A DNA stretch of 64,000 nt from Poa pratensis (taxonomy: Eukaryota; Streptophyta; Magnoliopsida; Poales; Poaceae): the NCBI GenBank assembly GCA_947311845.1, contig CAMZMU010000096.1, positions 11,870,910 through 11,934,909 of the forward strand, given 5' to 3'. The notes under the pieces are model-generated. The model did not search any database. It saw only the letters and a program-made list of their open reading frames with translations, and was not told the DNA's origin. This document shows, in pieces, positions 1 to 10,950 of this stretch (positions within the stretch are counted from its first letter, which is position 1; each line of letters opens with the position of its first letter). Made by a program: the position numbers and the translations under genes.

Positions 1-193
1 CTTTGCTCTTGACTGCCATGCTGGCGTTCGTCAGTCGAGTCACAAGATTAGTTACATAGCATACAGTACTTGAAGTTTGAGACGAGGTTCAAAATAGTTC
101 GGCATACGAACGAAGAAAGAGTACAAACAAAAAGAAACATGCAATCATAAGAGCGAGGCAGTCCCCGAGCTCACTCTCGAGGTGCCGAAGTTT

Positions 194-550
194 TTATTTA
201 AAGATCAGCCGAGGTACATACATTACTTCCTTCAACAGTAGAAGGGTCGGAGTAGAGCTACATTCCATGGACGCTGAAGCTCCATCGGGTCTGTCCAGCC
301 CATCTCCCCTTGGCTCCTGTGCATCTATAAGATAGTACGAATCATTGTGCAAAGCTCGGCTCACAATGTATGGTCCCTCCCATGGAGGTGACAACTTGTG
401 CCGACCTTTGCTGCGCTGAACAAGCCTCAGCACTAGATCTCCTTCATTAAACTTTCGGGGTTTTACATGCCGACTTTGATAACGTCGGAGACCCTGCTGA
501 TATATTGCTGACCGAGATAAGGCCAATTCTCTTGCTTCCTCGAGCAATCT
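194..550 (-). pseudogene. Integrase C-terminal domain, end of gypsy pol
   Basis: This is the last part of pol, with 'KPRKFNEGDLVLR' and 'KLSPPWEGPYIV', the conserved C-terminal integrase (GPY/F-type) block. The stop is at 194-196. The sequence from 1 to 193 is the untranslated 3' part of the element and contains no further recognisable coding. The 3' LTR is not reached. Confidence 0.85.
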
Positions 551-900
551 ACAGCATCTTCCCGAGCTTCTTTAGCCTCGGCTTCTGTGTACATTGCCAC
601 TCTGGGCGCATCATATTCAATGTCGGTTGGCAGCATTGCCTCGGCCCCATAGACCATGAAAAATGGCGTATAGCCAGTTGATCTGTTCGGTGTGGTCCTT
701 AGACCCCACAGAACTGCTGGTATCTCATCGATCCAACACCCCGGTGTTTTCAACAGTGGTTCTACCAACCGAGCTTTGATTCCGGCCAATACCAATGCAT
801 TTGACCTCTCTACTTGCCCATTAGCCTGTGGGTGAGCCACCGAGGCTACGTCAAGTCGAATTCCCTTACTCATGCAGAACCGAGCAAACTCTCCGACAGC
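463..900 (-). pseudogene. C-terminal half of the integrase core
   Basis: This continues the integrase core in a new frame after the break at about 926. It contains 'SVAHPQANGQVERSN', which holds the catalytic glutamate region of the D,D-35-E core, and 'TTPNRSTGYTPFFMVYGAEA', the usual gypsy integrase GPY-proximal block. A further one-base loss near 546-550 moves the remaining C-terminal coding into the next frame. Confidence 0.86.
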
Positions 901-2414
901 AAAGTTCGTGCCGTTGTCTGTAATATACTATGAGGATATCCGTATCTCAGGATTATTTCCTTCAAAAAGGTCACCGCCGTATGACCATCCACTTTTCGGA
1001 TTGGCTTCACCTCGATCCACTTAGTGAATTTGTCCACCATCACCAGTATGTGAGTCATATTGCCTCGGGCTGGCTTGAATTCTCCCACCATGTCCAGACA
1101 CCAAACTGCAAAGGGCCACGTGATAGGAATGGTCTTGAGCGCCGAAGCTGGCATGTGCTGCTGCTTGGCGAACCTTTGGCACCCTTCACATTTCCGAACT
1201 ATATCTTCTGCATCGGCATTGGCGGTGGGCCAATAGAACCCGTGCCGGAACACCTTGGCCACCAGAGCTCTTGTGCTGCAATGATGTCCACATTCTCCTT
1301 GGTGGATTTCTAAAAGCATCTCCTTGCCTTCAGCTGGTTCGACACACCTCTGCAACACCTCGGTCACACTTCTCTTGTATAGCTCCTTGTTGATGATGGT
1401 GTATCCCTTAGCTCTCCTCTGGATTCTCCTTGCCTCGGTTGTATCACTTGGCAAACTTCCATCGGCTATGAAGTTCATGATCTGCTCCGCCCATTCCGGC
1501 ACTGGATGCAGAGGAAAAAGCCTCTCATCTATCTCCATTGGTTCGGTCGCCATGATCTCCTTCATGATTTCCTCCACCATTGCTCGGCCAGTCCCCGAGT
1601 GTTGGTGCGAAGTCCCCGGGTCAGACCCGAAGTTCCCATCATCTATCTCCATAGGAAAAGCTCCATCAGTCCTCGGATACTGCGAAGCAGTCCCCGAGTC
1701 CGGCCAAACGCATCCGACGTCTACCTCCATAGGAATAGGCTCAGACTCCGAACTTGGCGGTAAGAAAATTGACTCGGAGTCAGGCGAGGGCTTGATTGAA
1801 GGAGTTCTCAAATGGTTCAGCGCTATCCCCGGTGGCACCGGTTCTTTGGATGAACCGAGCTTGGACAATACGTCGGCGGCTTCATTCTCCCCCCGAGGTA
1901 TGTGCTTGTACTCACATCCTTCGAAGAACCCAGACACCTTTTGCACATGAAACCGATACAACTCCATGTTCGCATCCAACGCATCCCAAGTGCCGGTGGA
2001 TTGATGCACCACCAAAGCTGAATCGCCGAAGCATTCTATACGCCGGACACCTATCTCCTTTGCCACCTTGAGCCCATGGATCAGGGCCTCATACTCCGCC
2101 ACGTTGTTCGACGCCGAGAAATGGATTTGCAGCACATACTTCAACTGGTCTTGCTTCGGCGAGGTTAGGACTACGCCGGCACCTAATCCGACCTTGGTCT
2201 TGGACCCATCAAAGTGCATCTTCCAATAATTATAGTCCGGCAAGGGCGGCTCATATTGCATCTCGGCCCAATCGCATAAAAAGTCCGGCAGCGCCTGACT
2301 TGATTGCATCTCGCCTTTCATAATGCGGAGTGTATGGAGATACCTCGATCGCCCATTTGGCAACTCGCCCAGTTGCGTCCTTGCATCCGATGATCTCCGA
2401 GATTGGAGCATCAC
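870..2414 (-). pseudogene. Second RNase H and N-terminal integrase of gypsy pol
   Basis: After the frameshift near 2290 this frame carries an RNase-H-like domain starting 'HFDGSKTKVGLGAGVVL' near residue 65, with 'NNVAEYEALIHGL' and 'CFGDSALVV'. An acidic/proline-rich spacer of about 100 residues follows. The integrase zinc finger comes next (paired H and C residues, '...KCEGCQRF') and then the start of the catalytic core ('WPFAVWCLDMVGEF', 'VMVDKFTKWIE'). The extra RNase H is the reason for placing the element in the Tat group. A one-base deletion at about 926 breaks the integrase core between its catalytic acidic residues. Confidence 0.87.
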
Positions 2415-3582
2415 ATACCACCGTCATGGGATGCTCTTGGAAGTAATGCTTCAGTTTCTTAACCGCCAGGTATACTCCGTACGTCATCTTCTGGTAGTGG
2501 GGGTAGTTTTGCTTCGACGTGGATATCACCTCGCTCAGGTAGTAGATTGGTCTCTGCACCGATTTGCCTCCTTCGTCTCGCTCCACCACCACTGCAACAC
2601 TTACGACCCGGTTTGTAGCCGCAATGTATATCAACATCGGTTCATTCTGCAAAGGGGATGCCAACACCGGAGCAGTGGACAACATCTTCTTCAGCTCATT
2701 GAACGCCGCGTCCGCCTGCGGGGTCCAAGTGAAACTGGTACTTTTCTTCATAAGTTGATACAATGGTAAGGCTTTTTCTCCTAGCCGACTTACAAACCGA
2801 CTTAAAGATGCAAGGCATCCCGTGAACTTCTGCACATCTTTTAAACAGTTCGGCAACTTCATTCTTTCGATAGCTCGGATCTTAGCCGGGTTAACTTCTA
2901 TACCTCGGCTCGATACGAGGAAACCGAGCAATTTTCCAGCCGGGACACCAAAGGTGCACTTGTCCGGGTTAAGTTTCAACCGATACTTTCTTAAATTTGC
3001 AAATGTCTCTTCGAGGTCTTCGATGAGAGTATGCTTCTTTTTAGTTTTGATAACAATGTCATCGACATACACTTGCACATTCTTGCCCATTTGAGAATGT
3101 AAGCACTTCTGCATACACCTTTGATAAGTTGCCCCGGCATTTCTCAAACCGAAACACATGACACGATAGCAATACGCCCCGTACGGGGTAATAAAGGCAG
3201 TCTTTATTTGATCATCAGTGTTCAGTATCTGGTGAAAACCAGAATATGCATCAATAAAAGACAACAGCTCACATCCAGCCGTAGAATCGATCACTTGATC
3301 AATCCGAGGTAAAGGAAAGGGATCCTTCGGGCACGCCTTGTTCAGGTTGGTGAAGTCAATGCACATGCGCCACACCTTGACTACCGCCGGTTCGTCCTTC
3401 TTTTTCTCCACGAGGACTGGATTAGATATCCAGTCCGGATGCAGCACTTCCATGATGAAGCCTGCAGCCAGTAACTTCGCCAGTTCTTCGAGTACCACCT
3501 TTCTTCGGTCATCTGAGAGCCGCCGCGTCGGTTGACGCACTGGTTTCACCTCTGGCCGAACAAACAAAGAGTGCTCTGCCAA
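2251..3582 (-). pseudogene. Reverse transcriptase and RNase H region of gypsy pol
   Basis: The frame encodes a Ty3-type reverse transcriptase that would copy element RNA in the cytoplasmic particle. Visible blocks are 'FIDAYSGFHQI', the catalytic 'VYVDDIVI' near residue 170, and the thumb/connection block 'KCTFGVPAGKLLGFLVS'. The first RNase H domain of the polyprotein follows ('TNRVVSVAVVVERD', 'YLSEVIS', 'HYFQEHPMTVVCD'). The open frame is continuous with the protease frame across the TAG at 3667. Near 2290 the frame shifts by one base before the next domain, so the chain from this frame would end in about 12 wrong residues. Confidence 0.9.
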
Positions 3583-3666
3583 CTCCCTCGGAACACCTGG
3601 CAGGTCTTTAGCCGACCATGCAAAAATGTCCCGATTCTCACGGAGGAAGTGACAGAGCGCGCTTTC

Positions 3667-5715
3667 CTATTTCTCGTCCATGCCAGTACCAATGATGGCG
3701 AAACGCTCCGGGTTCTCCGAGTCCAGCGGGATTTTCTTGGTCTCCTTGGGCACCTCGAATGAAGCGCTCATGTCCGGAGTAATTAGTCCGGACATGCCGA
3801 GCTGAGTAGACTGCGCCATTGCCACCACCTTCTGAAGTTGCTTCTTCTCCGCCGCGATCACCAAGGACTCGGCTAAACTGGATCCCGCCGAGGCACATTG
3901 CATAGCCTTCTTGTAGTCACCAGAAATGGTTATTATTCCCTTGGGCCCCGGCATTTTCATCTTTAGGTAAGCCACATGAGTGGAGATCATGAACTTGGCC
4001 AAGGCTGGCCTTCCCAGCAAGGCATGGTAAGGGCTCTGCAAGTCCACAACCTCGAACTCAAGACTTTCAACTCGGCTGTTATCTCGGGTACCAAAACCCA
4101 CGTCGACCCAAATCTTTCCCATAGGTGCACAAGAGACCCCGGGCACAATACCGTGAAATGTACAGCTGCTAGGCTGCAACTGGTTCGGTGAGTATCCCAG
4201 CTTGACCATTGTGTCTCGGTACATGATATTTATGGCACTCCCATTGTCCACCAAGACTCGGGTGAATCTCACATTGTTGGTCGGCCCACAAAACGTCGGA
4301 TCCACCACCAGTGCATAGTTTCCAGGGCTCGGCATGATCCGAGGTGTATCTTGCCTGCTCCAAGTGATCTCTTGCTCGGACCAGTTCATGTATTTCACCA
4401 CCGCCGGAGATACTGCATTCACCTCCTTGGCACGCCTCAGCATACTCTTCTTATCAGTTGACTCAGTCACAAACACCACGTAGCTCTGATGTACTTCCCT
4501 ATAATCGTTACCGGGGTTCTCATACCTCTGATTCTCAAAGGACCACGTTTGGCTTTGGCCGGCACCACCGTTGTTGTTGTTGCCCTGGGCACTCACTGCA
4601 TTCACCGGTTTCGCCTGCACCGTCTTCTGATTTTGGGCCGCATGCACCGGGGTTGAATTTGCTCCGGTTAAGCTCTGATTCTGCGCCGCTATGGTCGGCT
4701 TATGCTGCTGCTGCGTGTTCGGATATTGAGGTCTACGCCATTGGTTCGGTGGCCCACTCCGGTTTGCCCCAGCTTTCGCCCCTTCTGCAGCGGTTCGGTG
4801 ATGAAAACTACACTGCAGAGTGGTATGGTTGGGTGTTCTGCCATTCCTGCCATGATAGATACATGGTCCATTCACCAATGACTCGTAAGTCACAGGTGGT
4901 CCGGCCTCCTGCCACTGCTTCGCACCACCTCCCTGATTCTGGTTCTGGTTCGGAGTCCACGCCTGACCCTCAGTCTTCGGTTTCTGGGCGCCTCCAGGTC
5001 CGGACTGACTTGGGTTTACAGCATTGACTTGGAAATCTGGTTCTCTCCTCTTCTGCCCGAACTCTTGACGGTTATCAAACCTCGGTCCGTTGTTGCGGTT
5101 GTTCATCGGATTCCTCCTGTTCCGGGCATTCCCATCCAGCAGAGGCTGCATCGGATCGCCAAGGGCATAGGAATCAGCTATCCGAATCGTCTCGGCCAGA
5201 GTCTTTGGCATATCTCTCTGGAGCCTCTGCCACAACATGCTACCATACCGACATCCATCAGCAAACCACGCTATAGCCTGTGCTTCGATAACTCCCTCAC
5301 AGGAGTTCCGAACATTGCTCCACCGAGTCAAGAATTCTCGGTCAGTCTCATTGTCCTCCTGCTTGCACGCCTGCAAAAGCTGAGGTCGGTTTGGCCTCCT
5401 GTAAGTGCTGGCGAAGTTGCTATTGAATGCCTCCTCTAAATCCAGCCAGCAATCGATGCTATTCTCCGGCAGATTGTTCAGCCAGATCCGAGCAGGACCT
5501 TCCAACATGTGCGGGAGATACCGGACCGCCCATCGGCGATTGCCCCCCGCAATGTATACTGCTGAAACATAATCAGCTAGCCAATCTTGCGGCTTGGTGC
5601 TCCCATTGTACGGCCTGGTACTCCGACCCAACTGAAACTGAGACACCGGTGGAGGTGGTTCCTTCATGATCCGAGGTCCAAAACACGCCGGACCAGGAGG
5701 GCCTTCCTCCTCCAA
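3667..5715 (-). CDS. Gag capsid and aspartic protease of the gypsy element
   Basis: This 682-residue frame contains the retrotransposon gag capsid domain (about residues 40-150, with 'GPARIWLNNLPENSI' and 'DREFLTRW' blocks). A long N/Q/G-rich linker follows, then a retropepsin-like domain with the active-site triplet D-N-G near residue 490 ('VLVDNGSAINI'). Gag packages the RNA and the protease would mature the polyprotein. The frame ends in a TAG (3667-3669), and the reverse transcriptase continues in the same frame immediately after it, so a single substitution, probably from CAG, separates protease from RT. The N-terminus is uncertain because the upstream leader is out of frame. Confidence 0.88.
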   Translation of the reverse strand: MEEEGPPGPACFGPRIMKEPPPPVSQFQLGRSTRPYNGSTKPQDWLADYVSAVYIAGGNRRWAVRYLPHMLEGPARIWLNNLPENSIDCWLDLEEAFNSNFASTYRRPNRPQLLQACKQEDNETDREFLTRWSNVRNSCEGVIEAQAIAWFADGCRYGSMLWQRLQRDMPKTLAETIRIADSYALGDPMQPLLDGNARNRRNPMNNRNNGPRFDNRQEFGQKRREPDFQVNAVNPSQSGPGGAQKPKTEGQAWTPNQNQNQGGGAKQWQEAGPPVTYESLVNGPCIYHGRNGRTPNHTTLQCSFHHRTAAEGAKAGANRSGPPNQWRRPQYPNTQQQHKPTIAAQNQSLTGANSTPVHAAQNQKTVQAKPVNAVSAQGNNNNGGAGQSQTWSFENQRYENPGNDYREVHQSYVVFVTESTDKKSMLRRAKEVNAVSPAVVKYMNWSEQEITWSRQDTPRIMPSPGNYALVVDPTFCGPTNNVRFTRVLVDNGSAINIMYRDTMVKLGYSPNQLQPSSCTFHGIVPGVSCAPMGKIWVDVGFGTRDNSRVESLEFEVVDLQSPYHALLGRPALAKFMISTHVAYLKMKMPGPKGIITISGDYKKAMQCASAGSSLAESLVIAAEKKQLQKVVAMAQSTQLGMSGLITPDMSASFEVPKETKKIPLDSENPERFAIIGTGMDEK

Positions 5716-5737
5716 CTCTCGGACATGTAAATCCGAT

Positions 5738-7200
5738 CTAGCTTGTAGCGCGCATCACCTGTAGGCAACGTCCGAGCTCCGATACGTCTCCCAATGCACC
5801 ATCCACTCTATAGAATCCAGCCCGCTCCATGGCTGAATTTCCATCATCATATCGGTCGCCACCTCGACCGACGTTCTTCGGCTGCGGAACATACTCCGGC
5901 TCTTGCTGATACTGCTCCTGCGGCCGGGGTTGCTGCTGATGCCTCGGGGGCTGAGGTGGTTTACCTCGGCCAGCCGACGCTGCTTGCCCACCGTTCTGAT
6001 TTCCCTGAGCTGAACGGCCCTTAGCTCGGCTTGCATCACCTGGGCCGGGGTCTCCATTGGCTCGGCTAGCGTTGCCGACCTTTTGCTTCCCAGCTAACAC
6101 CGGATCGTACACTTGCAGCTGCATCTCCTTGTTCCGACCTGAAGTGACACTCCGGGCACGATCGGCTCCTCCGACGTGTGGAGACGAGGCTTGCCCCTTG
6201 GACCCCTGGCTAACTGGCCTAACGAATGGACCGCCTGCGAACCGCCAAGCCCGGCCTTGCGGAGGGCTTCATTTTGCTTGCTGGCCACATGCACTAACTC
6301 ATTGAGCCGCTTCTGCTGCTCACGCCATGCATCCCGGTCAACTCCGATAGCCCGGCCCTTACTGCTTCGGCTGCTCTAAGGTTCTTAGCTGGTGAACTAT
6401 ACACCGGCCTACCAGTAGCCGACCTGCTACTTGTTGCCTTACTCGAGCCCGAGACTGCAGCCCTAGCCATCTCCCCATAGAGGTCCTTGCCTCGGTTGAG
6501 CAGAGCAGCTTTCTTACGCCGCACAACCGGAGTAAAACCATCCTCTATACCATGTGCAGCATTGTACTCCTTCTGCTCCATATCGAACTGCTGCTTAGCC
6601 TCGGCCAGCAACCGAGCTTCTCTCAGCACCCTCTGGCGCTCTGCCTCTAACCCGGCCACCGTATGCTCCACACTTGCCTCTACTGCGAGTGGCCGAGCTA
6701 ACCTATCAACGATAGCTTCTAAGGGAACTTCTTCCCTTGGCATGCCCAACTGCTCATTCTGACTAGGTTTCTCGTACGGAAACTTCGCCGTCCGACCTGA
6801 TTTCTCAGGCAGCGCGGTTGGCGTCGCCTCCACCTCGGCTAGCGCGACCTTGCCAGCATCTGCCTTGCTAGCTGCAGGCCTGGTACCAGCCATCATCACC
6901 TCCACACACCTCGGAGGGCGAGTGACACGCCGACCCAAAGCCGCCAGGAGAGGAGTTTCGTCGTCCACGAGCACCTGCTCCGGGTACTCGCGAACCACCT
7001 CGACAGCAACGTAAGTGGGGAAGCTGCCGAGCATCATGAGGAAACCATCGGTGGGGAAAGGCTTGCCGGCGAAGCACCCCGCATTGTCGCTCACAAAGGC
7101 GAACTCGCCGATCTTGGTAACAAGGCCAGAAAGAACACACCCAGAGGAGCCCGTCCGGATGGAAACTCCACCCAACGCCTCAATCTGCCCCACGGTGGGC
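5738..7200 (-). pseudogene. Gag leader region of the gypsy element
   Basis: Two minus-strand frames (about 6294-7200 and 5738-6124) code for low-complexity, charged and Q/P-rich protein before the recognisable capsid part. The first contains a heptad-like stretch rich in E, R and A around 6600. This is the N-terminal gag or leader portion typical of large Tat elements. The two frames do not join each other or the capsid frame that starts at 5715, so frameshifts or an unrecognised intron separate them. No enzymatic motif is visible. Confidence 0.6.
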
Positions 7201-7204
7201 GCCA
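7188..7204 (-). other. Primer binding site of the gypsy element
   Basis: On the minus strand TGGCGCCCACCGTGGGG starts two bases after the LTR end. A TGGCGCC start complements a tRNA ending GGCGCCA. The exact tRNA was not identified. Confidence 0.7.
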
Positions 7205-7206
7205 AC

Positions 7207-8150
7207 TGTCGTGGTGGGATCACGGCAGATGCCATGGGTATGGCTTAGTTGGGGCCGAACGGTCGTTGGGGGAATCCGGGGAGGGTTTATGCACTCAAGA
7301 CGTGCACAAGCAAGAACATGCAAGAAACCACAAGAACATGAACAAGAAACCAAGAAAGCCAAGAACACAAAAGACACCACGATGTACCCAGGTTCGGGGC
7401 CTTCGTGAGGAAGTAAAACCCCTACTCCTGCCTTGCCTCTCTCAATATATCAGTGTGGTTCTCAGTACAAGGTGCTCCTCGAGCTGTATGTTGCTACCAA
7501 AGTGAGAGCTCGAGTAGAAGGTGAAACTACGAAGGGGGAAATGAGCTAGGGTTTGTGTCTCCTCCCTCTGGAGGTAGAGAAGCCGCATATATACACAGGC
7601 CGAAGTACATTTTTACCCCTGCCTACAACTGACAATGGCATGGCCAAAAGGTAGAAGACAAGCCTCTGCCTCCTGCCAGCCCAACGGCCGGACTGTCAGG
7701 CCAGCCAGGCCTAGCTTTCCTCTTCGGGTCATACTTCAGTAGCCTGCCGAGGTCTAGCCTGTAGACCTTTCCCGAAATGGCCAAGTCAGCTCCTAGGCCC
7801 CCGAGCTTCCGGGAATCCCGTGGACGGACCTCGCCGTCCTCTGAAGCCTCGGGCTACGAGCTCTGCGGCACCCGTGACCTCTCTGACATGCCTCGATCCT
7901 TGCTGCCAACCTCGGATAACACTCCTGATCATATACCTCGGTGAGAATATCTTATTCCTGTGGTAGCTAGCTGACTGCCCCGAGGTTGATACCTCGGAGG
8001 ATATACCTCGGAAAGTATACCTCGGACGTACACCTTACGTCGGATGACGCCTCCTGCGTCCTTGCTCAATCGTTCCCTCGGACAGCTTACTGCCTTAACC
8101 TTACATGTCTTTACCTCATCATTACCCTACCCGGGGGTAACCCCCCGACA
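7207..8150 (-). repeat. 5' LTR of the gypsy element
   Basis: The 944-bp LTR begins TGTCGGGGGGTTACCCCCGG on the minus strand at 8150 and ends in ACGACA at 7207, giving the usual TG...CA ends. The primer binding site follows two bases inside. A TATA-like stretch (GTGTATATATGCGG, minus strand) lies near 7590. The motif TACCTCGG recurs several times around 7985-8030. The matching 3' LTR is outside the window, so the ends are inferred from the TG/CA rule and the adjoining primer site. Confidence 0.82.
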
Positions 8151-9610
8151 ATGGGCATTAACCGGTTAACAACGGAGTCATATCATTGGGTGAATGATTT
8201 GATGGACATACCCAAAACATATATAGAAACGTAGTTTCAGATCTTGGACCGTGAGATTATATCAAGTCGCTGCTTCTGAAAGATACGGCTGATCGACCTA
8301 ACGTCATGTCTCATACGCACGACAATAAGGGTGACACCTTCGGGTATTGGAAGGAAGTAGTCGGGGCGAGTAATCAATAGCGGGAATTGCCAATCCGCAT
8401 AGCAGGATAGATACTCTGGGCCCACTCGGTGAGATTACATCTAATGAGCATGCAAGCATGTGACTAGGTCACGGGGATGTAACATCACAGACGAGAGAAG
8501 ATAGATTGTCAAGGATGAGGTCAAGCTCGGTAAAATGTGATACCGGAGAACGACACTCGACAATCTAAGTATCACCAGGCAAGAGATTGAAACTGGACGT
8601 CTACAGGTTCAAACGAATAAAGAGACATTCGTGGACACACAGGGGCTATCATGGATATCCAGATTCCGCTGTTAGTCGATTGATCGGAGAGAGAGTCTCG
8701 ATCATGTCTGGGGTGATCCCGAACCGTGGGGTAACACACTTAAGGGTGGGTGACGATTAGATTGGATTTAGAGAGAATGAGAAACAGGAACTCCGGAAGT
8801 GTTCAGGAGCTCCGGAAGTGTTCCGGTAATTGTCCGATGATTGATCGGAGGCCACGAAATATGTTTCGGGGTCCGAATGAATTAAGTAATATGTATCTAA
8901 TATTAATAAGTGTTATTAATGATTAAATACATGTTTTATTTAATTAATTTCAAATTTAAAAGGCAAATGGGCCTTAGAGGCCCATTAGGGGAAAATTCCA
9001 ATAGGAAAAGAAAAAGAAAAAGGAGAAAATGGGGCAGCCACCCTAGGTGGGCCGAATGGGGCCCACCTAGGGCAGCCGGCTCCCCCCCTTGGTGCGGCAC
9101 CCCATGTGGGGTTTAGTCCCACATGGGGAAGCCAAGGGAGAAGGTCTCCCCCCTTCTCCTATAAATATAGGTCCTCTATGCCTTTGGAAAAACACACCAA
9201 TTCCTCTCTCCTTCTCTCCTACCTTGAACGGGGTTCCGATTCTGGAGCTTCGTACGAGGAGAGAAGTCTCTCTTTAGTTTGCACACCGCCGTGCTGCTAG
9301 ATCCACTCTACCACTTCCGCTGCTCTGCTGGATCTGTAGCCCGGAGGTCGTCATCCACACCGTACGTGTGTGGAACCGCGAGGCGCCATCGTTTGGCGCT
9401 GGGAGCTGTCTACCTCCACTACACGACCTTGAGGTCGGCTACGTCGTCTTCATCGTCAACGTTCGTGCGGGGACGTGATCCCGCTTTCGGTCTACAAGGG
9501 TATGTATTCCGTTCTCCTTCCGTATAGTATATCTGCATAGTATAGATCTTGGCTAGTTTATGGTTATCGTTGCTAGGAAATTTTTTGTTTTCTGCCTACG
9601 ATTCCCAACA
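8151..9610 (+). repeat. LTR of a second retrotransposon, split by the gypsy insertion
   Basis: A sharp boundary at 9610 (…ACGATTCCCAACA) is followed at once by an open transposase frame with no primer binding site, so 9610 is the outer edge of an LTR element. The sequence has a TATA box (TATAAATATA at 9161-9170) followed by a transcript-like GC-richer stretch, as in grass LTRs. By the inverted-end rule the LTR should begin TGTTGGGAAT. That start is not present at 8151, which fits the gypsy element having landed within its first bases. Whether it is a solo LTR or a 3' LTR cannot be told from this window. Superfamily unassigned. Confidence 0.72.
9161..9170 (+). promoter_or_regulatory. TATA box within the 8151-9610 LTR
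   Basis: CTCCTATAAATATAGG is a strong plant TATA context and lies about 450 bp before the LTR end, where LTR promoters are usually found. Confidence 0.6.
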
Positions 9611-10114
9611 AAGAGCACTAACCAAAACAGTGGTGTCCGCTCTGATGCAACAAACGACAATGGGACAAAGGACACATATTATGGTTGCATACAACAGATA
9701 TGGGAACTTGACTATGGACCTTCTTTTAAGATCCCTTTGTTTCAGTGCAAATGGGTCAACCTGTCAGGCGGGGTAGAGATAGACCAGCGGTACGGAATGA
9801 CTACAGTGGATCTCAAGAATCTTGCGTACCACACCGAGCCATTCGTCCTAGCCAATGATGTGGCTCAGGTTTTCTATATGAAGGACATGTCTTCTAGACC
9901 GAAAAAAAGAAAAGATAAGCAAGCGAATACATCATACGATGAGCCAAAGCGCCACATAGTTCTTTCAGGGAAAAGAAACATCGTGGGAGTGGAGGACAAG
10001 ACAGACATGTCAGAAGATTACAATAAGTTTGATGAAATTCCGCCCTTCAAAGTGAAAGCTGACCCAAGCATCCCGTTAAATGATGAAGATTCTCCATGGT
10101 TACGGCGCAATTAG
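9611..10114 (+). pseudogene. C-terminal end of TNP2-like CACTA transposase (DUF4216 region)
   Basis: The 167 residues read directly from the LTR boundary and stop at 10112-10114. The block 'YYGCIQQIWELDYG', then 'PLFQCKWVNL', 'YGMTTVDLKNL', 'EPFVLANDVAQVFYMKD' is the DUF4216 domain found at the C-terminus of TNP2-type transposases of CACTA elements. A basic tail and an acidic end follow. TNP2 proteins are thought to cut the element ends. Everything N-terminal, including the catalytic core, has been displaced leftward by the LTR insertion and is off the window. Confidence 0.88.
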
Positions 10115-10299
10115 AAGAAAGGGTCGACATACATGAAGAAAAAAAAATTATACCCTAACAATAGATAGGGGGTGTTGTTGGTGATGTGTAATAATGTATT
10201 AAACATTTTATGTAAATGTGTTATGAAAACTCAGAAGAAAACTCTAAACACTGATTTTTTGTTCTAAAAACTCCAACGGCTCACAGGCGCTCGAAAAAG

Positions 10300-10545
10300 T
10301 TGGAACAAAACACACGGTTTCCCCTGCATACAGCCCAACGGTGGCTCCTGAGTGCCCGCATATCAAATGCACCGTTGGGATGCATGCAGAGAATCCGAAT
10401 GATTTGTATTCGGTCGATGAACTGAAAGATTTGTAGATAGAACAAAACACACGGTTTCCCCTGCATACAACCCGACGGTGGCTCGTGAGTGCCCGCATAT
10501 CAAATGCACCGTCGGATGTATGCAGGGAATCCGAATGATTTGTAT
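10300..10545 (+). repeat. Two ~100-bp direct repeats in the CACTA element
   Basis: A unit starting ACACACGGTTTCCCCTGCAT and running through 'GTGCCCGCATATCAAATGCA' to 'GAATCCGAATGATTTGTAT' occurs at about 10309-10411 and again at about 10449-10545, with few differences. It is followed at 10618-10660 by two copies of GGCTCACGAAGTGGTCGTGA. Such repeats are typical of CACTA subterminal and spacer regions. Confidence 0.8.
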
Positions 10546-10662
10546 ACCAAATGAACTACAATGAGTACATACTGAGTGCCCACCATGTCCGAGAGGTGGG
10601 CTATATATAGGGTTGTGTGGCTCACGAAGTGGTCGTGAGGCTCACGAAGTGGTCGTGATAGT

Positions 10663-10950
10663 ACTGATCCAACAGCTCACAAGCCCTCAAAAGAAACACA
10701 CTCCTAATCCAACGGCTCACAAGCGCTTGAAAGAAACACAGGATCCTTGTGCTTCTTCCTTATTGGCTCAATAGAAACACACGCCTGATCCAACGGCTCA
10801 CAAGCGTTTAAAAAAACACATGATCCGTTTGCTTCTTCCTGATTGGCTCAATAGAAACACACCCCTGATCCAATGGCTCACAAGCGCTTGAAAGAAACAC
10901 ATGATCCGTTTGCTTCTTCCTGATTGGCTCAAAAGAAACACACCCCTAAA
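10663..10950 (+). repeat. Tandem ~85-bp repeats in the CACTA element
   Basis: At least three copies of a unit containing 'CCAACGGCTCACAAGCG', 'GAAACACATGATCCGTTTG' and 'CTTCTTCCTGATTGGCTCA' follow one another with small changes. Because they recur in direct orientation near the transposase end, they may be transposase binding arrays; this is inference from CACTA biology. Confidence 0.8.

Larger units (their letters stand above)
1..8150 (-). mobile_element. Ty3/gypsy LTR retrotransposon (Tat-like), 3' end beyond the window
   Basis: The element reads on the minus strand from its 5' LTR (7207-8150) through a gag region, protease, reverse transcriptase, RNase H and integrase, and runs off the left edge of the window before its 3' LTR. 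The order RT, RNase H, integrase marks it as Ty3/gypsy. A second RNase-H-like block of the 'HFDGSK' type suggests the Tat group. The coding part carries one in-frame stop and at least three frameshifts, so this copy cannot make a full polyprotein. It sits inside another LTR (8151-9610). The target duplication cannot be checked because the other end is missing. Confidence 0.93.

Noticed and set aside
3667..3669. Programmed stop readthrough between protease and RT
   Set aside because: The copy has several other inactivating changes, so a simple CAG-to-TAG mutation is the better explanation.
9549..9776. Open frame crossing the LTR end
   Set aside because: It spans the LTR/transposase boundary in a frame different from the transposase. 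Chance.
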